In this document: positions 17,932 through 26,345 of the stretch, piece by piece | How positions within the stretch are numbered: the stretch's first letter is position 1 | How the letters are laid out: every line of letters begins with the position of its first letter | Notes under the pieces: generated by a model | The model's database searches: none | What the model saw: the letters and a program-made list of their open reading frames with translations, nothing else | What the model was told of the DNA's origin: nothing | From: CAZPQK01 sp964588695 | Lineage (GTDB): Bacteria; Krumholzibacteriota; Krumholzibacteriia; WVZY01; JAKEHA01 | Length of the DNA stretch: 64,000 bases | NCBI GenBank assembly: GCA_964588695.1 | Contig: CAZPQK010000002.1 | Span: 248,001 to 312,000, forward strand | Direction of reading: 5' to 3' | Made by a program: the position numbers and the translations under genes

Positions 17932-19032
17932 ATGGCCCTCGAAGGTAATTTATCAGAGTTTGGTTTAGCCGAGATTCTGCAGCTGGTATCGGTGCAGCAG
18001 AAGACCGGAATGCTGACGGTGTCCAACGAAGGCAAGTCGGCAACCATGTTCTTTCGCGACGGCGCGCTCATTTCTACGCGCGACCGCCGCACGCGACATG
18101 GCGACCCGCTCCGCGATTACCTTACCCGGTACGGTGTTCTTAGTCGCCAGGACCTGGATCGGGTTGACCAAATCCTTTCGCAATCCAAACTGGACCTGCT
18201 GGACATTCTGCAATCGGAAGGATTCCTGAGCGAAAAGGAACTCGCCGATCATTTTCGCAAACTGGTGCAGGAGACGCTGCACGATGTTTTGTCGTGGGAT
18301 CAGTGTCGTTACAAGTTCGTCACCAGCTCAGATATTGTTACCGGAATCAAGTCTACCGCCGAGTTTCATGTCGAATCCATGCTTATGGAAAGCATGCGAC
18401 GGGTGGACGAGTTTCCGCGCTACTTGCAAATGTTCCCGAGCGAGGCCATTTTGGTGACGCGCATCGGCGAACCCACCGAAGATCAACTGGGCGAGATGAC
18501 GTCGGGCGAGAAGGCAATCTTCGCGATGTTGGAGAACATCGTCAGCATTGAAGACCTGATTGCTCAGGGCAAAATGCCGGTGTTTGAGGTTTACGAAGCG
18601 CTCAAGAACCTCAAAGACAAGAAGCTGATTAAGGCCAAGGACGAAACACCAAAGCAAGAAGCAATCGCCGACCTGGACGATGACACACCGGTGCGGGAGC
18701 GAAAGCCGGTCGGTGCTGTCTTTCCGCTACTGGGCGCTCTTGCTGTGCTGGCGGTCGCTGGCTTCATCGGCTTTAAGTCGTTCGACGTGTCGATGGCTTC
18801 GGTACCGAAGGAACCCGCACAACTGCAGCAACCCGAAGTGCTGGGCCGCCAGGTTGAAGCGCGGCTACGCTGGACGCTGGACACCTATCGCGCCACGTTC
18901 GGCCAGTATCCTGCACAGTTAAGCGCACTGGTCAAGACCGGCCTTGCCACCGACAACCTCATCAAACAAGCCGAAGAGCATGGCCTGGACTACCGATTGA
19001 CCCCGGGCGGCACCGGATATACCCTGCTGTAG
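17932..19032 (+). CDS. PATAN (DUF4388) domain protein with membrane anchor (366 aa)
   Basis: Residues 1-105 are a PATAN/DUF4388 domain: the GNLSEFGLAEILQLVS opening and the KTGMLTVSNEGKSATMFF segment are typical. These domains occur in gliding and twitching regulators and in response-regulator fusions. Residues 110-240 are helical, ending in a charged linker. One transmembrane segment follows (about 262-282), and then a roughly 70-residue C-terminal domain with RLRWTLDTYRATFGQYP, reminiscent of the processed part of type II pseudopilins. GGAGAAGG precedes the ATG at a good distance. The gene ends just before an intrinsic terminator and probably forms an operon with the upstream TPR gene. Confidence 0.85.
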   Translation: MALEGNLSEFGLAEILQLVSVQQKTGMLTVSNEGKSATMFFRDGALISTRDRRTRHGDPLRDYLTRYGVLSRQDLDRVDQILSQSKLDLLDILQSEGFLSEKELADHFRKLVQETLHDVLSWDQCRYKFVTSSDIVTGIKSTAEFHVESMLMESMRRVDEFPRYLQMFPSEAILVTRIGEPTEDQLGEMTSGEKAIFAMLENIVSIEDLIAQGKMPVFEVYEALKNLKDKKLIKAKDETPKQEAIADLDDDTPVRERKPVGAVFPLLGALAVLAVAGFIGFKSFDVSMASVPKEPAQLQQPEVLGRQVEARLRWTLDTYRATFGQYPAQLSALVKTGLATDNLIKQAEEHGLDYRLTPGGTGYTLL

Positions 19033-19054
19033 CTGATCTCGTTGTTTTTTTATG

Positions 19055-19087
19055 AAGCGCGTCGATTTCGGCGCGCTTTTCTTTTTA
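19055..19087 (+). terminator. Intrinsic terminator after the PATAN gene
   Basis: AAGCGCG (19055-19061) pairs with CGCGCTT (19072-19078), followed by a U-rich tract TTTTCTTTTT. It closes the TPR-PATAN operon and also argues against starting the next gene at the ATG at 19052, which lies at its foot. Confidence 0.8.
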
Positions 19088-19096
19088 GGGACACGC

Positions 19097-20083
19097 GTGC
19101 AGGGCTTTCTTCTTCGCATTTGTGACTACATTTTCGTCACCCGACCGATGATTCTTATTCCGGCGTGGAGTTTTTTTCTTCTCGGTGTTGGAATCGGCGA
19201 AAGGTTTGGCGTGGGTCATCGCGACGCTTTCTATGGCATCGCTGGCGGAAAAGTTCTGGTGTACGCTGTGCTTACCCTGACCTTTGTGCTGATTAGCGCA
19301 TACCTCGCCAACACGCTTATCGACGAAGACACCGACGACATCAACGACAAGGGGCACTTTCTCACCAAGGGCGTGTTTACACATCGCACGCTAATCATGA
19401 TGACCTTGGTGTTCTTTTTCCTCGCGGCGTATTGTTATCGGCTCACCAACTGGTCGCAGCGTTGGCCGCTGGCGATGTCGCTGGTACTAGCCCTTACCTA
19501 TTCGTTACCACCTCTGCGTTTTAGCGCACGACCGGTGTTGGATCTGGTTGCCAACGCGGTTGGCTACGGAGGAATCGCGGTGGTCACCGGCGCGCTGTGT
19601 TTTCGTATAGAAATGTCATTGGCATGGTGGCTGGCGACTCCGTACATGATCATGGTCGGAGCGACGTTCATGCACACCACGATTCTGGACGAAGAGGGCG
19701 ACCGTGCGACCGGCAAGTTTACTTCGACGGTTTGGCTGGGGATGCGGGCGTCGAGTGTTATCGCCGCCGTGCTGGGAGTCTCCGCAGCCGCAATCGCCGC
19801 CTGGCAAGGGTATCGCGGCGAAACCGACTACGTTCCTGTATGGGTGACTGGCGCGGGCGCTGTGCTGTACCTTGGCGCAGCCATTCGGCAAGCGGGTGCT
19901 CCCCGCCCAGATGGGTATCGAGCCGTCAGCGCGGTGGTGGTGCAGGCAACAACTGCGGTGGTGACGATCGCGGCCGCGGTAATCGAACCGCGCTACCTGG
20001 CGGTTTTGATCCCGCTGATCCTACTCGCGCGTTATTACTACCGGGTCCGCTTTGGAATTCTTTATCCGGGTCCGGCTAGTTAG
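19097..20083 (+). CDS. UbiA-family prenyltransferase (328 aa)
   Basis: This is a membrane prenyltransferase that joins a polyprenyl diphosphate to an acceptor such as a quinone, haem or tetrapyrrole precursor. Two aspartate-rich Mg2+-diphosphate motifs are visible: NxxxDxxxD at residues 72-80 (NTLIDEDTD) and DxxxD at 198-202 (DEEGD). About eight hydrophobic helices cover the rest. GTG at 19097 is chosen because AGGG lies seven bases upstream and because the ATG at 19052 lies at the foot of the terminator. The stop overlaps the convergent deacetylase gene by three bases. The acceptor cannot be named; no menaquinone genes lie nearby. Confidence 0.87.
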   Translation: MQGFLLRICDYIFVTRPMILIPAWSFFLLGVGIGERFGVGHRDAFYGIAGGKVLVYAVLTLTFVLISAYLANTLIDEDTDDINDKGHFLTKGVFTHRTLIMMTLVFFFLAAYCYRLTNWSQRWPLAMSLVLALTYSLPPLRFSARPVLDLVANAVGYGGIAVVTGALCFRIEMSLAWWLATPYMIMVGATFMHTTILDEEGDRATGKFTSTVWLGMRASSVIAAVLGVSAAAIAAWQGYRGETDYVPVWVTGAGAVLYLGAAIRQAGAPRPDGYRAVSAVVVQATTAVVTIAAAVIEPRYLAVLIPLILLARYYYRVRFGILYPGPAS

Positions 20084-20952
20084 TCGCGATGTTTTTTGAT
20101 CATCGGCGTCAACCGTGCGACACCGTTGATCGCGCGACACTTAGTCTCTTCTATCCAGTACAACCGATTTCGTTCCAGCTTGCGCTCGATGGCGGTGACG
20201 GGATCGATGATGTACACGCCGTTGCGGCGCAGTGCATAGCGATCCACCAGATCGTTGCCGTGGCGCGGGTACAACGAAAACGCAGCGTCGTATCCCGCCT
20301 CGCGAACGGCGATCTTTATCGCGTCGTTGTATCGCCCGAACGGGTAGGAAAAGGTTCGCGCGCGAACGCTAAGGTTTGCGTCGATCGCCGCCATCGAGTC
20401 CTTCAGCTCCCGCTCAATCTGTTCTGTCGACAGAGTTGTTAAGTCGCTATGCGAGCACCCGTGCGAACCAATCGAATGGCCGGCTGCCATGAGTTCCCGA
20501 AGTTCATCCCAACTCATGTGACGTTCGGCAGGCCGACCCAATTGCAAGTCCCAGGCGTTGTCCTTGCCGACAAAATCGGTAAGTACGAACACGTGCATCG
20601 AAACGTTGCGCTCGCGCAACCCGTGCGCGATGTCGACTAGCGAGCCGTACCCGTCATCAAAGGTCAGTAACAGTTCCTTGCTGTCGCCCAGGTCCGGGGT
20701 ATTACGCAACGACTCCAAAAACCGGGCTTCGTCGACGAACTCCCAACCGCGGTCGCGCAACCGATCGACATAGGCAAAGAATCGCTTGGGCGTCGTCCAG
20801 GTTCCTTCAAACAGGAACCGTTTTGAGACTTTGTGGAAGCAAAGTGTTTGGGGAACGTAGCGAGCCGGGTAGCCATAGCGCCCGCGCCAGCGCACGTGGA
20901 CAAGGGCTAGCGCCGCGCCTAGCACTACGAGTATGGCCAGAAGTGCCGACAC
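20080..20952 (-). CDS. Polysaccharide deacetylase, NodB/CE4 family, membrane-anchored (290 aa)
   Basis: CE4 enzymes remove N-acetyl groups from cell-wall or surface glycans using a divalent metal. An N-terminal helix (about 3-20) anchors the protein facing the periplasm. The NodB domain has motif 1, TFDDG at 97-101 (catalytic base and metal-binding aspartates), and motif 2, H159-S-x-G-x-H164-x-x-x-H168 with both metal histidines. A later motif is FSYPFGRYN. The start is GTG at 20952 with little ribosome-site support. It is divergent from the aminotransferase gene and convergent with UbiA. Confidence 0.9.
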   Translation of the reverse strand: MSALLAILVVLGAALALVHVRWRGRYGYPARYVPQTLCFHKVSKRFLFEGTWTTPKRFFAYVDRLRDRGWEFVDEARFLESLRNTPDLGDSKELLLTFDDGYGSLVDIAHGLRERNVSMHVFVLTDFVGKDNAWDLQLGRPAERHMSWDELRELMAAGHSIGSHGCSHSDLTTLSTEQIERELKDSMAAIDANLSVRARTFSYPFGRYNDAIKIAVREAGYDAAFSLYPRHGNDLVDRYALRRNGVYIIDPVTAIERKLERNRLYWIEETKCRAINGVARLTPMIKKHRD

Positions 20953-21082
20953 GCGTAACCTGTTCGTTAAGCTTCAGTTAACTGTACCGGCAGCGAGATT
21001 ACGCAATTTGACCGCACCCTGCAAACGTGTTAGATTGGAGATTCGCTCGAAAACGCGTAACACCTTTGTTTTGGAGGGTTTA

Positions 21083-22267
21083 ATGATCAAGGCCGCCGAT
21101 CGCGTCCTAAACATGCAGAAGTATATCTTCGACGAAATCGCCGACATGAAGCGCAACGACCCGCGCGACCCATCTACATTTATCGACCTCAGCATCGGCA
21201 ACCCGGACCGTCGCCCGCATCCTAAAGTGATCGAGTTGATTAAGAAGCAACTCGATACGATGCAGTTTCAGAACCACCGCTATTCGACGTTTGACGGCAC
21301 CGCCGAAATGCGCGAAGCCGTGGCCAACTGGTACCAACGACGGTGGGGAGTAACGCTTAATCCCAAGAACGAAGTTCTGCCGCTGATCGGCTCGAAGGAA
21401 GGTATTGCCAAGCTGTTGTTGGCTTACATGAACCCGGGCGACACGCTTATTGTGGGTACGCCATGTTATCCGGCGTACCTCGGCGCCGCTAAGATTGCCC
21501 AGTGCCGTGTGGTAGAGCTACCGCTCCGCGCCGAGAACGGCTTCTTGCCGGACTTCTCCGACATCTCGGACGAAGACTACGACAAAGCCAAGTTCGTTAT
21601 GCTCAACTACCCGAGCAACCCCACTGGCGCGGTATGCGAATTGGACACTTACCGCGAAGCACTACGCCTGGCGGAGAAGCACGATTTCATTGTGACGTCA
21701 GACGTCGCGTACTCCGAACTCGCGCTTGAACCCGGTTGTCCCACGCCCAGTTTTATGGAACTTGAAGGGGGCGTCGAACGGGGGCTGGAGTTTCATTCGT
21801 TCTCGAAGAGTTACAACATGGCGGGATGGCGAATCGGCTGGGTTGTGGGGAATCCCGAGATTCTGCGCAACCTAGTAAAGGTCAAGGCTAACATGGATTT
21901 TAGCGCGTTTATGGCGGTGCAACGAACCGGCGCGGATATCCTGAACCTCAAAGAAGACCTCGCCGCCGAACAGCGCGAGGCGTACCGCCACCGGCGCGAC
22001 ATCCTGGTGGAGGGATTCGGCCAGTTGGGCTGGAAGCTGACTCCACCCCGCGCCGCGATGTACATTTGGGACCGCGTCCCGTCGCGGTACACCGACGCCT
22101 ACGAGTTCGTGAAGGACTTCTTTAAGGCCACTGGCGTTATCGTCTCGCCTGGGATCGCATTCGGCGCACACACCGGCGAGTTTATGCGTATGTCGATGGT
22201 GGTCGACGACGACGGCATCAACGACATGTTCGAGCGGGTCAAGTCGAGCGGGTTCGCGTTCGACTAG
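21083..22267 (+). CDS. Class I/II aminotransferase, LL-diaminopimelate aminotransferase-like (394 aa)
   Basis: This is a PLP-dependent fold-type I aminotransferase. Substrate-side motifs include NYPSNPTG (about 175-182) and SDVAYSEL. The PLP lysine is K242 in SFSKSYNMAGWRIGW. The best fit is the group annotated as LL-diaminopimelate aminotransferase or aspartate-type aminotransferase, which in many FCB bacteria supplies lysine and peptidoglycan precursors. TTGGAGGGTTTA precedes the ATG at 21083, so this start is preferred over longer in-frame options beginning at 20933. It stands alone between two divergent or convergent genes. The substrate is uncertain. Confidence 0.88.
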   Translation: MIKAADRVLNMQKYIFDEIADMKRNDPRDPSTFIDLSIGNPDRRPHPKVIELIKKQLDTMQFQNHRYSTFDGTAEMREAVANWYQRRWGVTLNPKNEVLPLIGSKEGIAKLLLAYMNPGDTLIVGTPCYPAYLGAAKIAQCRVVELPLRAENGFLPDFSDISDEDYDKAKFVMLNYPSNPTGAVCELDTYREALRLAEKHDFIVTSDVAYSELALEPGCPTPSFMELEGGVERGLEFHSFSKSYNMAGWRIGWVVGNPEILRNLVKVKANMDFSAFMAVQRTGADILNLKEDLAAEQREAYRHRRDILVEGFGQLGWKLTPPRAAMYIWDRVPSRYTDAYEFVKDFFKATGVIVSPGIAFGAHTGEFMRMSMVVDDDGINDMFERVKSSGFAFD

Positions 22268-22301
22268 CGCACTCTATCGTGTTGACCCGGGGCGGAGAAG
22301 G

Positions 22302-22694
22302 TCACACCCTCAATAGCTCAGCTTCTTTAATCGTGTCTTCGATGGTTTCCGCAAGAAGTACGGCGTCGACGGGCTTCTGCACGTAGTCACGGGCGCCGGC
22401 CTGTATCGCGCGCTCGCGATTGTTTACTTCGTCCTGCCCGCTAAGAATGATTACGGGCGTGTCTACCAGCGCTTCCGAACTGCGAATCGTTCGCATCACT
22501 TCGTACCCGTCGTCCCTACTGAAGCCCAGGTTAAGATCCAACAAAACCAGGTCAATTGGTACTTCGTTGGCGATTCGCTTTGCTGCATCTATGCACGACG
22601 CAAGGCTCACGCGAAAACCGCTCGAACGGAGCGACACCCCCATGCCTAAGAGCAGTTCGGGGTCGTCGTCTACGAGAAGGATGTGTTTGCTAAT
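22302..22694 (-). CDS. Single-domain response regulator with apparent AUU start (130 aa)
   Basis: This is a receiver domain without an output domain, like CheY or Spo0F. The acidic pocket is D9-D11, the phospho-acceptor D53 (LVLLDLNL), the switch Ser is in VIILSGQ, and the conserved K107 is in YVQKPVD. An ATG at 22643 would remove strand 1 and the acidic pocket, so the gene must begin upstream. The only in-frame candidates are ATC (22697) and ATT (22694). GGAGG at 22702-22706 is seven bases before the ATT, giving the canonical opening (Met)SKHILLVDDD. It lies downstream of a second response regulator. No histidine kinase is in the window. Confidence 0.88.
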   Translation of the reverse strand: MSKHILLVDDDPELLLGMGVSLRSSGFRVSLASCIDAAKRIANEVPIDLVLLDLNLGFSRDDGYEVMRTIRSSEALVDTPVIILSGQDEVNNRERAIQAGARDYVQKPVDAVLLAETIEDTIKEAELLRV

Positions 22695-22701
22695 GATGCC
22701 A

Positions 22702-22706
22702 CCTCC
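22702..22706 (-). promoter_or_regulatory. Shine-Dalgarno that decides the AUU start
   Basis: GGAGG on the minus strand lies seven bases upstream of the ATT at 22694-22692. No ATG, GTG or TTG occurs in that frame between this site and the receiver-domain acidic residues. Confidence 0.75.
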
Positions 22707-22843
22707 GTATGCCTAGGGCTTGCTCCTCATGCATGCAGGAGGCGCCGCCACACCGATAAAATTTTTTGCGAGAAGCTAGTCTCTGGTTTTCGGCAGGATG
22801 TCGCGGGCACTTTAGAGAAAACTGGTGCGCGCCGAGAAGTTTT

Positions 22844-23236
22844 TTACGGCGACACCGCTGCCACAGGCTTTGGAAACGCCTGATGGACCGCATCCAGAAG
22901 GTCGTAGACATCGAACGGCTTGTTGAAGTATCGCACCGCACCCAGCTTAAGACACTTGCCTTCTTCCATGTGTTCCGGGCGCGCCGACAGCACGATGACG
23001 GCCGGGCGCTCTTCCTGCGGTATCTGTTCCAGAAACTCCAGCACGGCGTGTCCGCTTTCATCGGGCAAACCCAGGTCGAGCAGAACAAGGTCCAGCAGGT
23101 TGGATTGGATGATCGTTTGAGCGGTAGAAACGCTTGTCGCCGTAAGCGTGTTGTACTCGTTGGCTTTCAAGCAGGCAGAAATGCCCTGTAGCAGGTCTTT
23201 GTCGTCATCGACAATCAGGATGCTGCGCTTGCGCAT
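22844..23236 (-). CDS. Single-domain response regulator (130 aa)
   Basis: This is a receiver-only protein: acidic residues in SILIVDDDKD (about 5-14), phospho-acceptor D54 (LVLLDLGLPDE), switch Ser in VIVLSAR, and the conserved Lys in YFNKPFD. GGAGGCCGGGA precedes the ATG at 23236, so this start is preferred to the in-frame ATG at 23257. Its length equals that of the next regulator, 149 bases downstream, but the two sequences are clearly different. With no kinase or output gene adjacent, both probably serve phosphorelay or protein-interaction roles encoded elsewhere. Confidence 0.92.
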   Translation of the reverse strand: MRKRSILIVDDDKDLLQGISACLKANEYNTLTATSVSTAQTIIQSNLLDLVLLDLGLPDESGHAVLEFLEQIPQEERPAVIVLSARPEHMEEGKCLKLGAVRYFNKPFDVYDLLDAVHQAFPKPVAAVSP

Positions 23237-23558
23237 TCCCGGCCTCCAGACATGCAAAAAGGTGCGAAGCAGTGCTCAGACTGGATGTGGCTTTCACGAA
23301 TCCAGCGCGAACGGTGCTACTATCAGCTCCCACGCGCGACCGGCGACGCCGGGCGCGCTGTGTGTTAAAACTTTGCTCGCTCCTATTTGCCGCGTTGCGG
23401 ATCGTTCCAGCATGCATTCTGCTGCCGGCTGACCTGCAATTGGCGGTGTCCGAGGGTTTCCCACAATTCCCCCAAGTGCCCCATAACGGCAACACTTGCC
23501 AGCACAACTGTCGGACGTTTTGACAGTTTGCACGGAGTATGCCAGTGGCTAACTGCGG
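23237..23558. other. Gene-free stretch upstream of the response regulators
   Basis: These 322 bases hold no open frame I would accept. One GC-rich hairpin (GCGCG at 23334-23338 with CGCGC at 23354-23358, with further pairing inside) is visible. It presumably contains the promoter for the response-regulator pair and the 3' end of the dioxygenase transcript, but I find no convincing -35/-10. Confidence 0.4.
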
Positions 23559-24185
23559 CTAGTTGGTTATGTTCATGCGCAGCACGATGTCCCGCTTCAC
23601 GATCCAAATACCGCGGTCATCTTTACGCGGCGTGACGACGCCGGAGCCTCCGCGCTGACGACGTCGATCGACGTAACTGCCACTTACGAACGGGTCATCG
23701 GTAAAGTTAATGTCATCGATATAGTACGTCGCGTCACCCGGCTCTATCACGTGCATGTGAATGTGTTGCGGTATGCGAGTGCCGGGGTACGAACCCGGTC
23801 GTATCGTGTGGAATGTGTAGCGACCGTCGGCATCGGTTTTTACCCACGCGCGTAGGCTACCGTGTCGGGTTTCGCCATCGGGGTAGATGCCACCGGCGTC
23901 AGTTTGATAGGCGTAGACGATGATTCCGCCAGCGGGATTTCCGTCAGTCGTAAGGACTCTTCCGGACACTTCCATAGGTTCGCCCGATTCCGCGGGTGCG
24001 ATGCGAGCGGTACTGGTAAGCCCTGCGGGCATTCCGCGATAAGCGTGCTCGCAGCCTTCGCATGGCCCGCCAATAACAGGGTCGGGTGTGTGGTCCGAAG
24101 GTCTCGCGTCGGCCCTTGGCGCCGCCATCGCGGTCGTTAGGGCCAATAAAAGAAGCGCGCGAAGGGGTAGGTACTTGCGGGTCAT
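23559..24185 (-). CDS. Exported intradiol ring-cleavage dioxygenase-like protein (208 aa)
   Basis: This belongs to the intradiol dioxygenase superfamily (catechol and protocatechuate 3,4-dioxygenases), whose non-haem Fe(III) enzymes cleave catechols between the hydroxyls. Residues 1-27 are a Sec signal peptide ending in a cluster of Ala and Asp. The beta-sandwich begins with EPMEVSGRVLTTDGNPAGG. Candidate iron ligands are Y101 (GGIYPDG), Y133 (GSYPGTR), H141 and H143 (PQHIHMHV), matching the Tyr-Tyr-His-His set. A CEGC cysteine pair lies near the mature N-terminus. Exported members are known but of unclear function, possibly acting on plant or humic phenolics. No aromatic-degradation genes are nearby. 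Confidence 0.85.
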   Translation of the reverse strand: MTRKYLPLRALLLLALTTAMAAPRADARPSDHTPDPVIGGPCEGCEHAYRGMPAGLTSTARIAPAESGEPMEVSGRVLTTDGNPAGGIIVYAYQTDAGGIYPDGETRHGSLRAWVKTDADGRYTFHTIRPGSYPGTRIPQHIHMHVIEPGDATYYIDDINFTDDPFVSGSYVDRRRQRGGSGVVTPRKDDRGIWIVKRDIVLRMNITN

Positions 24186-24300
24186 CGTGCCCTCATGCGG
24201 GTTCGGGTGTAGTCGTGGAACTTCGACTCTAAATCAACCCGATTCATCGGCCCGGGTCAATACCCGTCATTTGGAACCACACGCCGCGAAGCTAGCAGAA

Positions 24301-25315
24301 CTAGCCTTCGCGCTGACGTTCTCCGAATGTTTGCTCACCCAACAGCCGGTTGTGCGCCGCGCAAAGTAGTCGCAAATTGCTAATCGTTTAAACCGACCTT
24401 TTGACGACGCTTCAGTCGTCGTTCGTGGCGAGCAGCGGGATCGTTTCGCTTGAGAAACTCGCCCAAAAGCAATTGAAACACGCGCTCGTTGGTGATCCGC
24501 CCGCTGATGCGATTGCTCAGCAGCGCGGTCGCTTTTTCCAACTGCGCCATAGTCGCCTCGTCGATCGAAAACTCCAGCCGGAAGCGTTTTTGAAGTGGTT
24601 TATTTGCAACTGGTTGCGCGGTTTTACTTTCGATTCGAAAGTGATCGCCACTGCTGATCGGCGCGCCCGACGGTGACGCCTGGAGCAGTGCGGTTGGTTC
24701 GCGGGCGGGCGGTCCGGAACTTCCCTCGGACAATCCCAATCCGGACGCCACTTGCCGACGAACGACAATCGGCGTAACGCGCTCGCGCGGCACCTCTCCA
24801 CCCTGGAGCTGCGACCGCATCAACTGCGCGTCTTTTATTGTGGCGCCTCGCAACCGCGGCAAGACCGTACCCGCGTTTTGCGGTGTGATTAGATTCGCTA
24901 CCGCGGCAATCGCGCCAAGTGTGACTTCGCGCCGAACGATCATTCCGCGCAAGGGCCGATACCAGCAAACGAAACGGGCGGCTTTAATGCGGCGGTACGC
25001 GGCAGCCGTAGAATAGTGAAGTTCATTGGTTACGTAGTTAAACAAGCTGGAATGGCCGCGATCGCGGTAAAGCTTACGGCGATCCATCTCGGCAAGATGA
25101 TCGATGATCGCCACAGTGCAATCGCGCTCGCGCTGCATTAAGTGAATGATGCGTTGGTGTAGTTGGTCGTGACTAAGCGAGTGGGCGTCGTGGTCGACCG
25201 ATGGCGAGGGCGGCTCACCACAAGCTGCAGTGGCGGGTACAAAGCCTGTAACTGATGCGATCGGCGCCGTGGCAGCGGCTTGCGAAGGACGCGAAGATGC
25301 GTTCGTGTTCGACAT
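24301..25315 (-). pseudogene. Decayed HNH-endonuclease-like gene with internal deletion
   Basis: The frame from the ATG at 25315 (GGAGGAAACC in front) gives 311 residues with the N-terminal domain of a large family of HNH-endonuclease-like proteins (LHQRIIHLMQRERD, HLAEMDRRKLYRDRG and the helical repeat that follows). It stops at 24380 after a Lys/Arg-rich stretch where the HNH nuclease should begin. In the +1 frame, bases 24376-24301 encode the family's extreme C-terminus, NLRLLCAAHNRLLGEQTFG, ending in TAG. The first half of the HNH motif (zinc cysteines and first histidine) is missing. The simplest reading is a deletion plus frameshift. A palindromic repeat lies in the variable linker (DHFRIES). 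Confidence 0.8.
24626..24642. repeat. Copy of the dispersed palindrome inside the HNH-like gene
   Basis: ACTTTCGA-T-TCGAAAGT is a perfect 8+8 inverted repeat, extended to the right by GATCG as in the copy at 38170-38194. It lies in the linker of the HNH-like reading frame and encodes DHFRIES there. Confidence 0.7.
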
Positions 25316-25520
25316 GGTTTCCTCCAGTGTTTGCCCCGCATCCGCATAGACAATATAACACTGGGGTATTGGAGGCTCTCCGTCGAACGCTGAGCCAACT
25401 CGCGAGTAGTTGTCAACAAACGGAAGACTTTTCGCTTCGAAGCAGAACACGTAGCGGTCAGATTGTGTCTGGTGAGGTTTTTAACACGCGACTGCGTTTG
25501 CGGTTTAGCAGTCTCTCAAT

Positions 25521-26345
25521 TCAGTCAAGCGGAATATCATAGGAATGATAACTTTTTTCTCTCTTTTCCCAGTGACGGATGAGCCTTGCTTGTCGAGCAT
25601 TGTAGAGAAAAATGTTTTCGAAGTGCAGTTTCGTGTAATGTTCCTGCTCCATGAGGTACTGGTCAACCTTGTCGGGCCAATCACCCCAGTGCGGCCGCTG
25701 CATATAAAAATACACTAATAGATCTACCGGAAGCCCCCCCGGACTGTTATACAACTTTTGCGCCTTCTCGCTTATCCGATTCACGACGCAGTCATACGAC
25801 ACGACGGAACGCAGAGGGAAGCTGAACCCCGTGGAATTGCTTGGGCTAGCGATCACTTCCTCAATCGCATCCGGCAGGCCGCTTACGAACAACAGACGCC
25901 CGGTTTGATAGGTTACTGGCTCCCCTTCGATAAGTGCGCGAGGCAGTTCTTTACAAGCCTTCTTCAGAAGTCGCTTCCCATATGACCTCGGCTTACCGTC
26001 GGGGCCCTCGCCAATTCGTGGCGCAACTCCCCAGTGCATCGGCCCGAATCGCTTGGCCAAAGCATCGGCCAGTTCGTGCGACTCAAGCAACGATATCAAC
26101 TCGTCATAGTTATCGAGAACCGGCCGTCGCTGGGCAACAGAACGGTCAACAGCTTCGGTGAGCTCTAAGCGACGTAACTCACTTTCATCAGCACGGTATG
26201 AAAAATCTGGATTTGGCGGCGAGAGCCGTGCAAGGGAGTCAGCCAGCCCAAACTGAGGATACTGTCCTAGAAAACTGCGGGCGACTTCCAACTCGCGGGA
26301 AACGGACACGGCCCTGATCGCTGTCGGCGAGTTCTTGGGCCCCAT
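25521..26345 (-). CDS. Unrecognised soluble protein coupled to the M16 peptidase (274 aa)
   Basis: I do not recognise this protein. It has no signal peptide or membrane segment. The N-terminal third is helical and charged (EVARSFLGQY, then DESELRRLELTEAVDRS). The middle is mixed alpha/beta (YQTGRLLFVSGLPDAIEEV). The C-terminal third is rich in aromatics and histidine (YFYMQRPHWGDWPDKVDQY; LHFENIFLYNARQARLIRHW). It starts at ATG 26345, overlapping the M16 stop codon as TAATG, so it is translationally coupled to that gene. Base use is less GC-rich than its neighbours. The sequence looks like real coding sequence, but function and family are unknown. Confidence 0.7.
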   Translation of the reverse strand: MGPKNSPTAIRAVSVSRELEVARSFLGQYPQFGLADSLARLSPPNPDFSYRADESELRRLELTEAVDRSVAQRRPVLDNYDELISLLESHELADALAKRFGPMHWGVAPRIGEGPDGKPRSYGKRLLKKACKELPRALIEGEPVTYQTGRLLFVSGLPDAIEEVIASPSNSTGFSFPLRSVVSYDCVVNRISEKAQKLYNSPGGLPVDLLVYFYMQRPHWGDWPDKVDQYLMEQEHYTKLHFENIFLYNARQARLIRHWEKREKSYHSYDIPLD

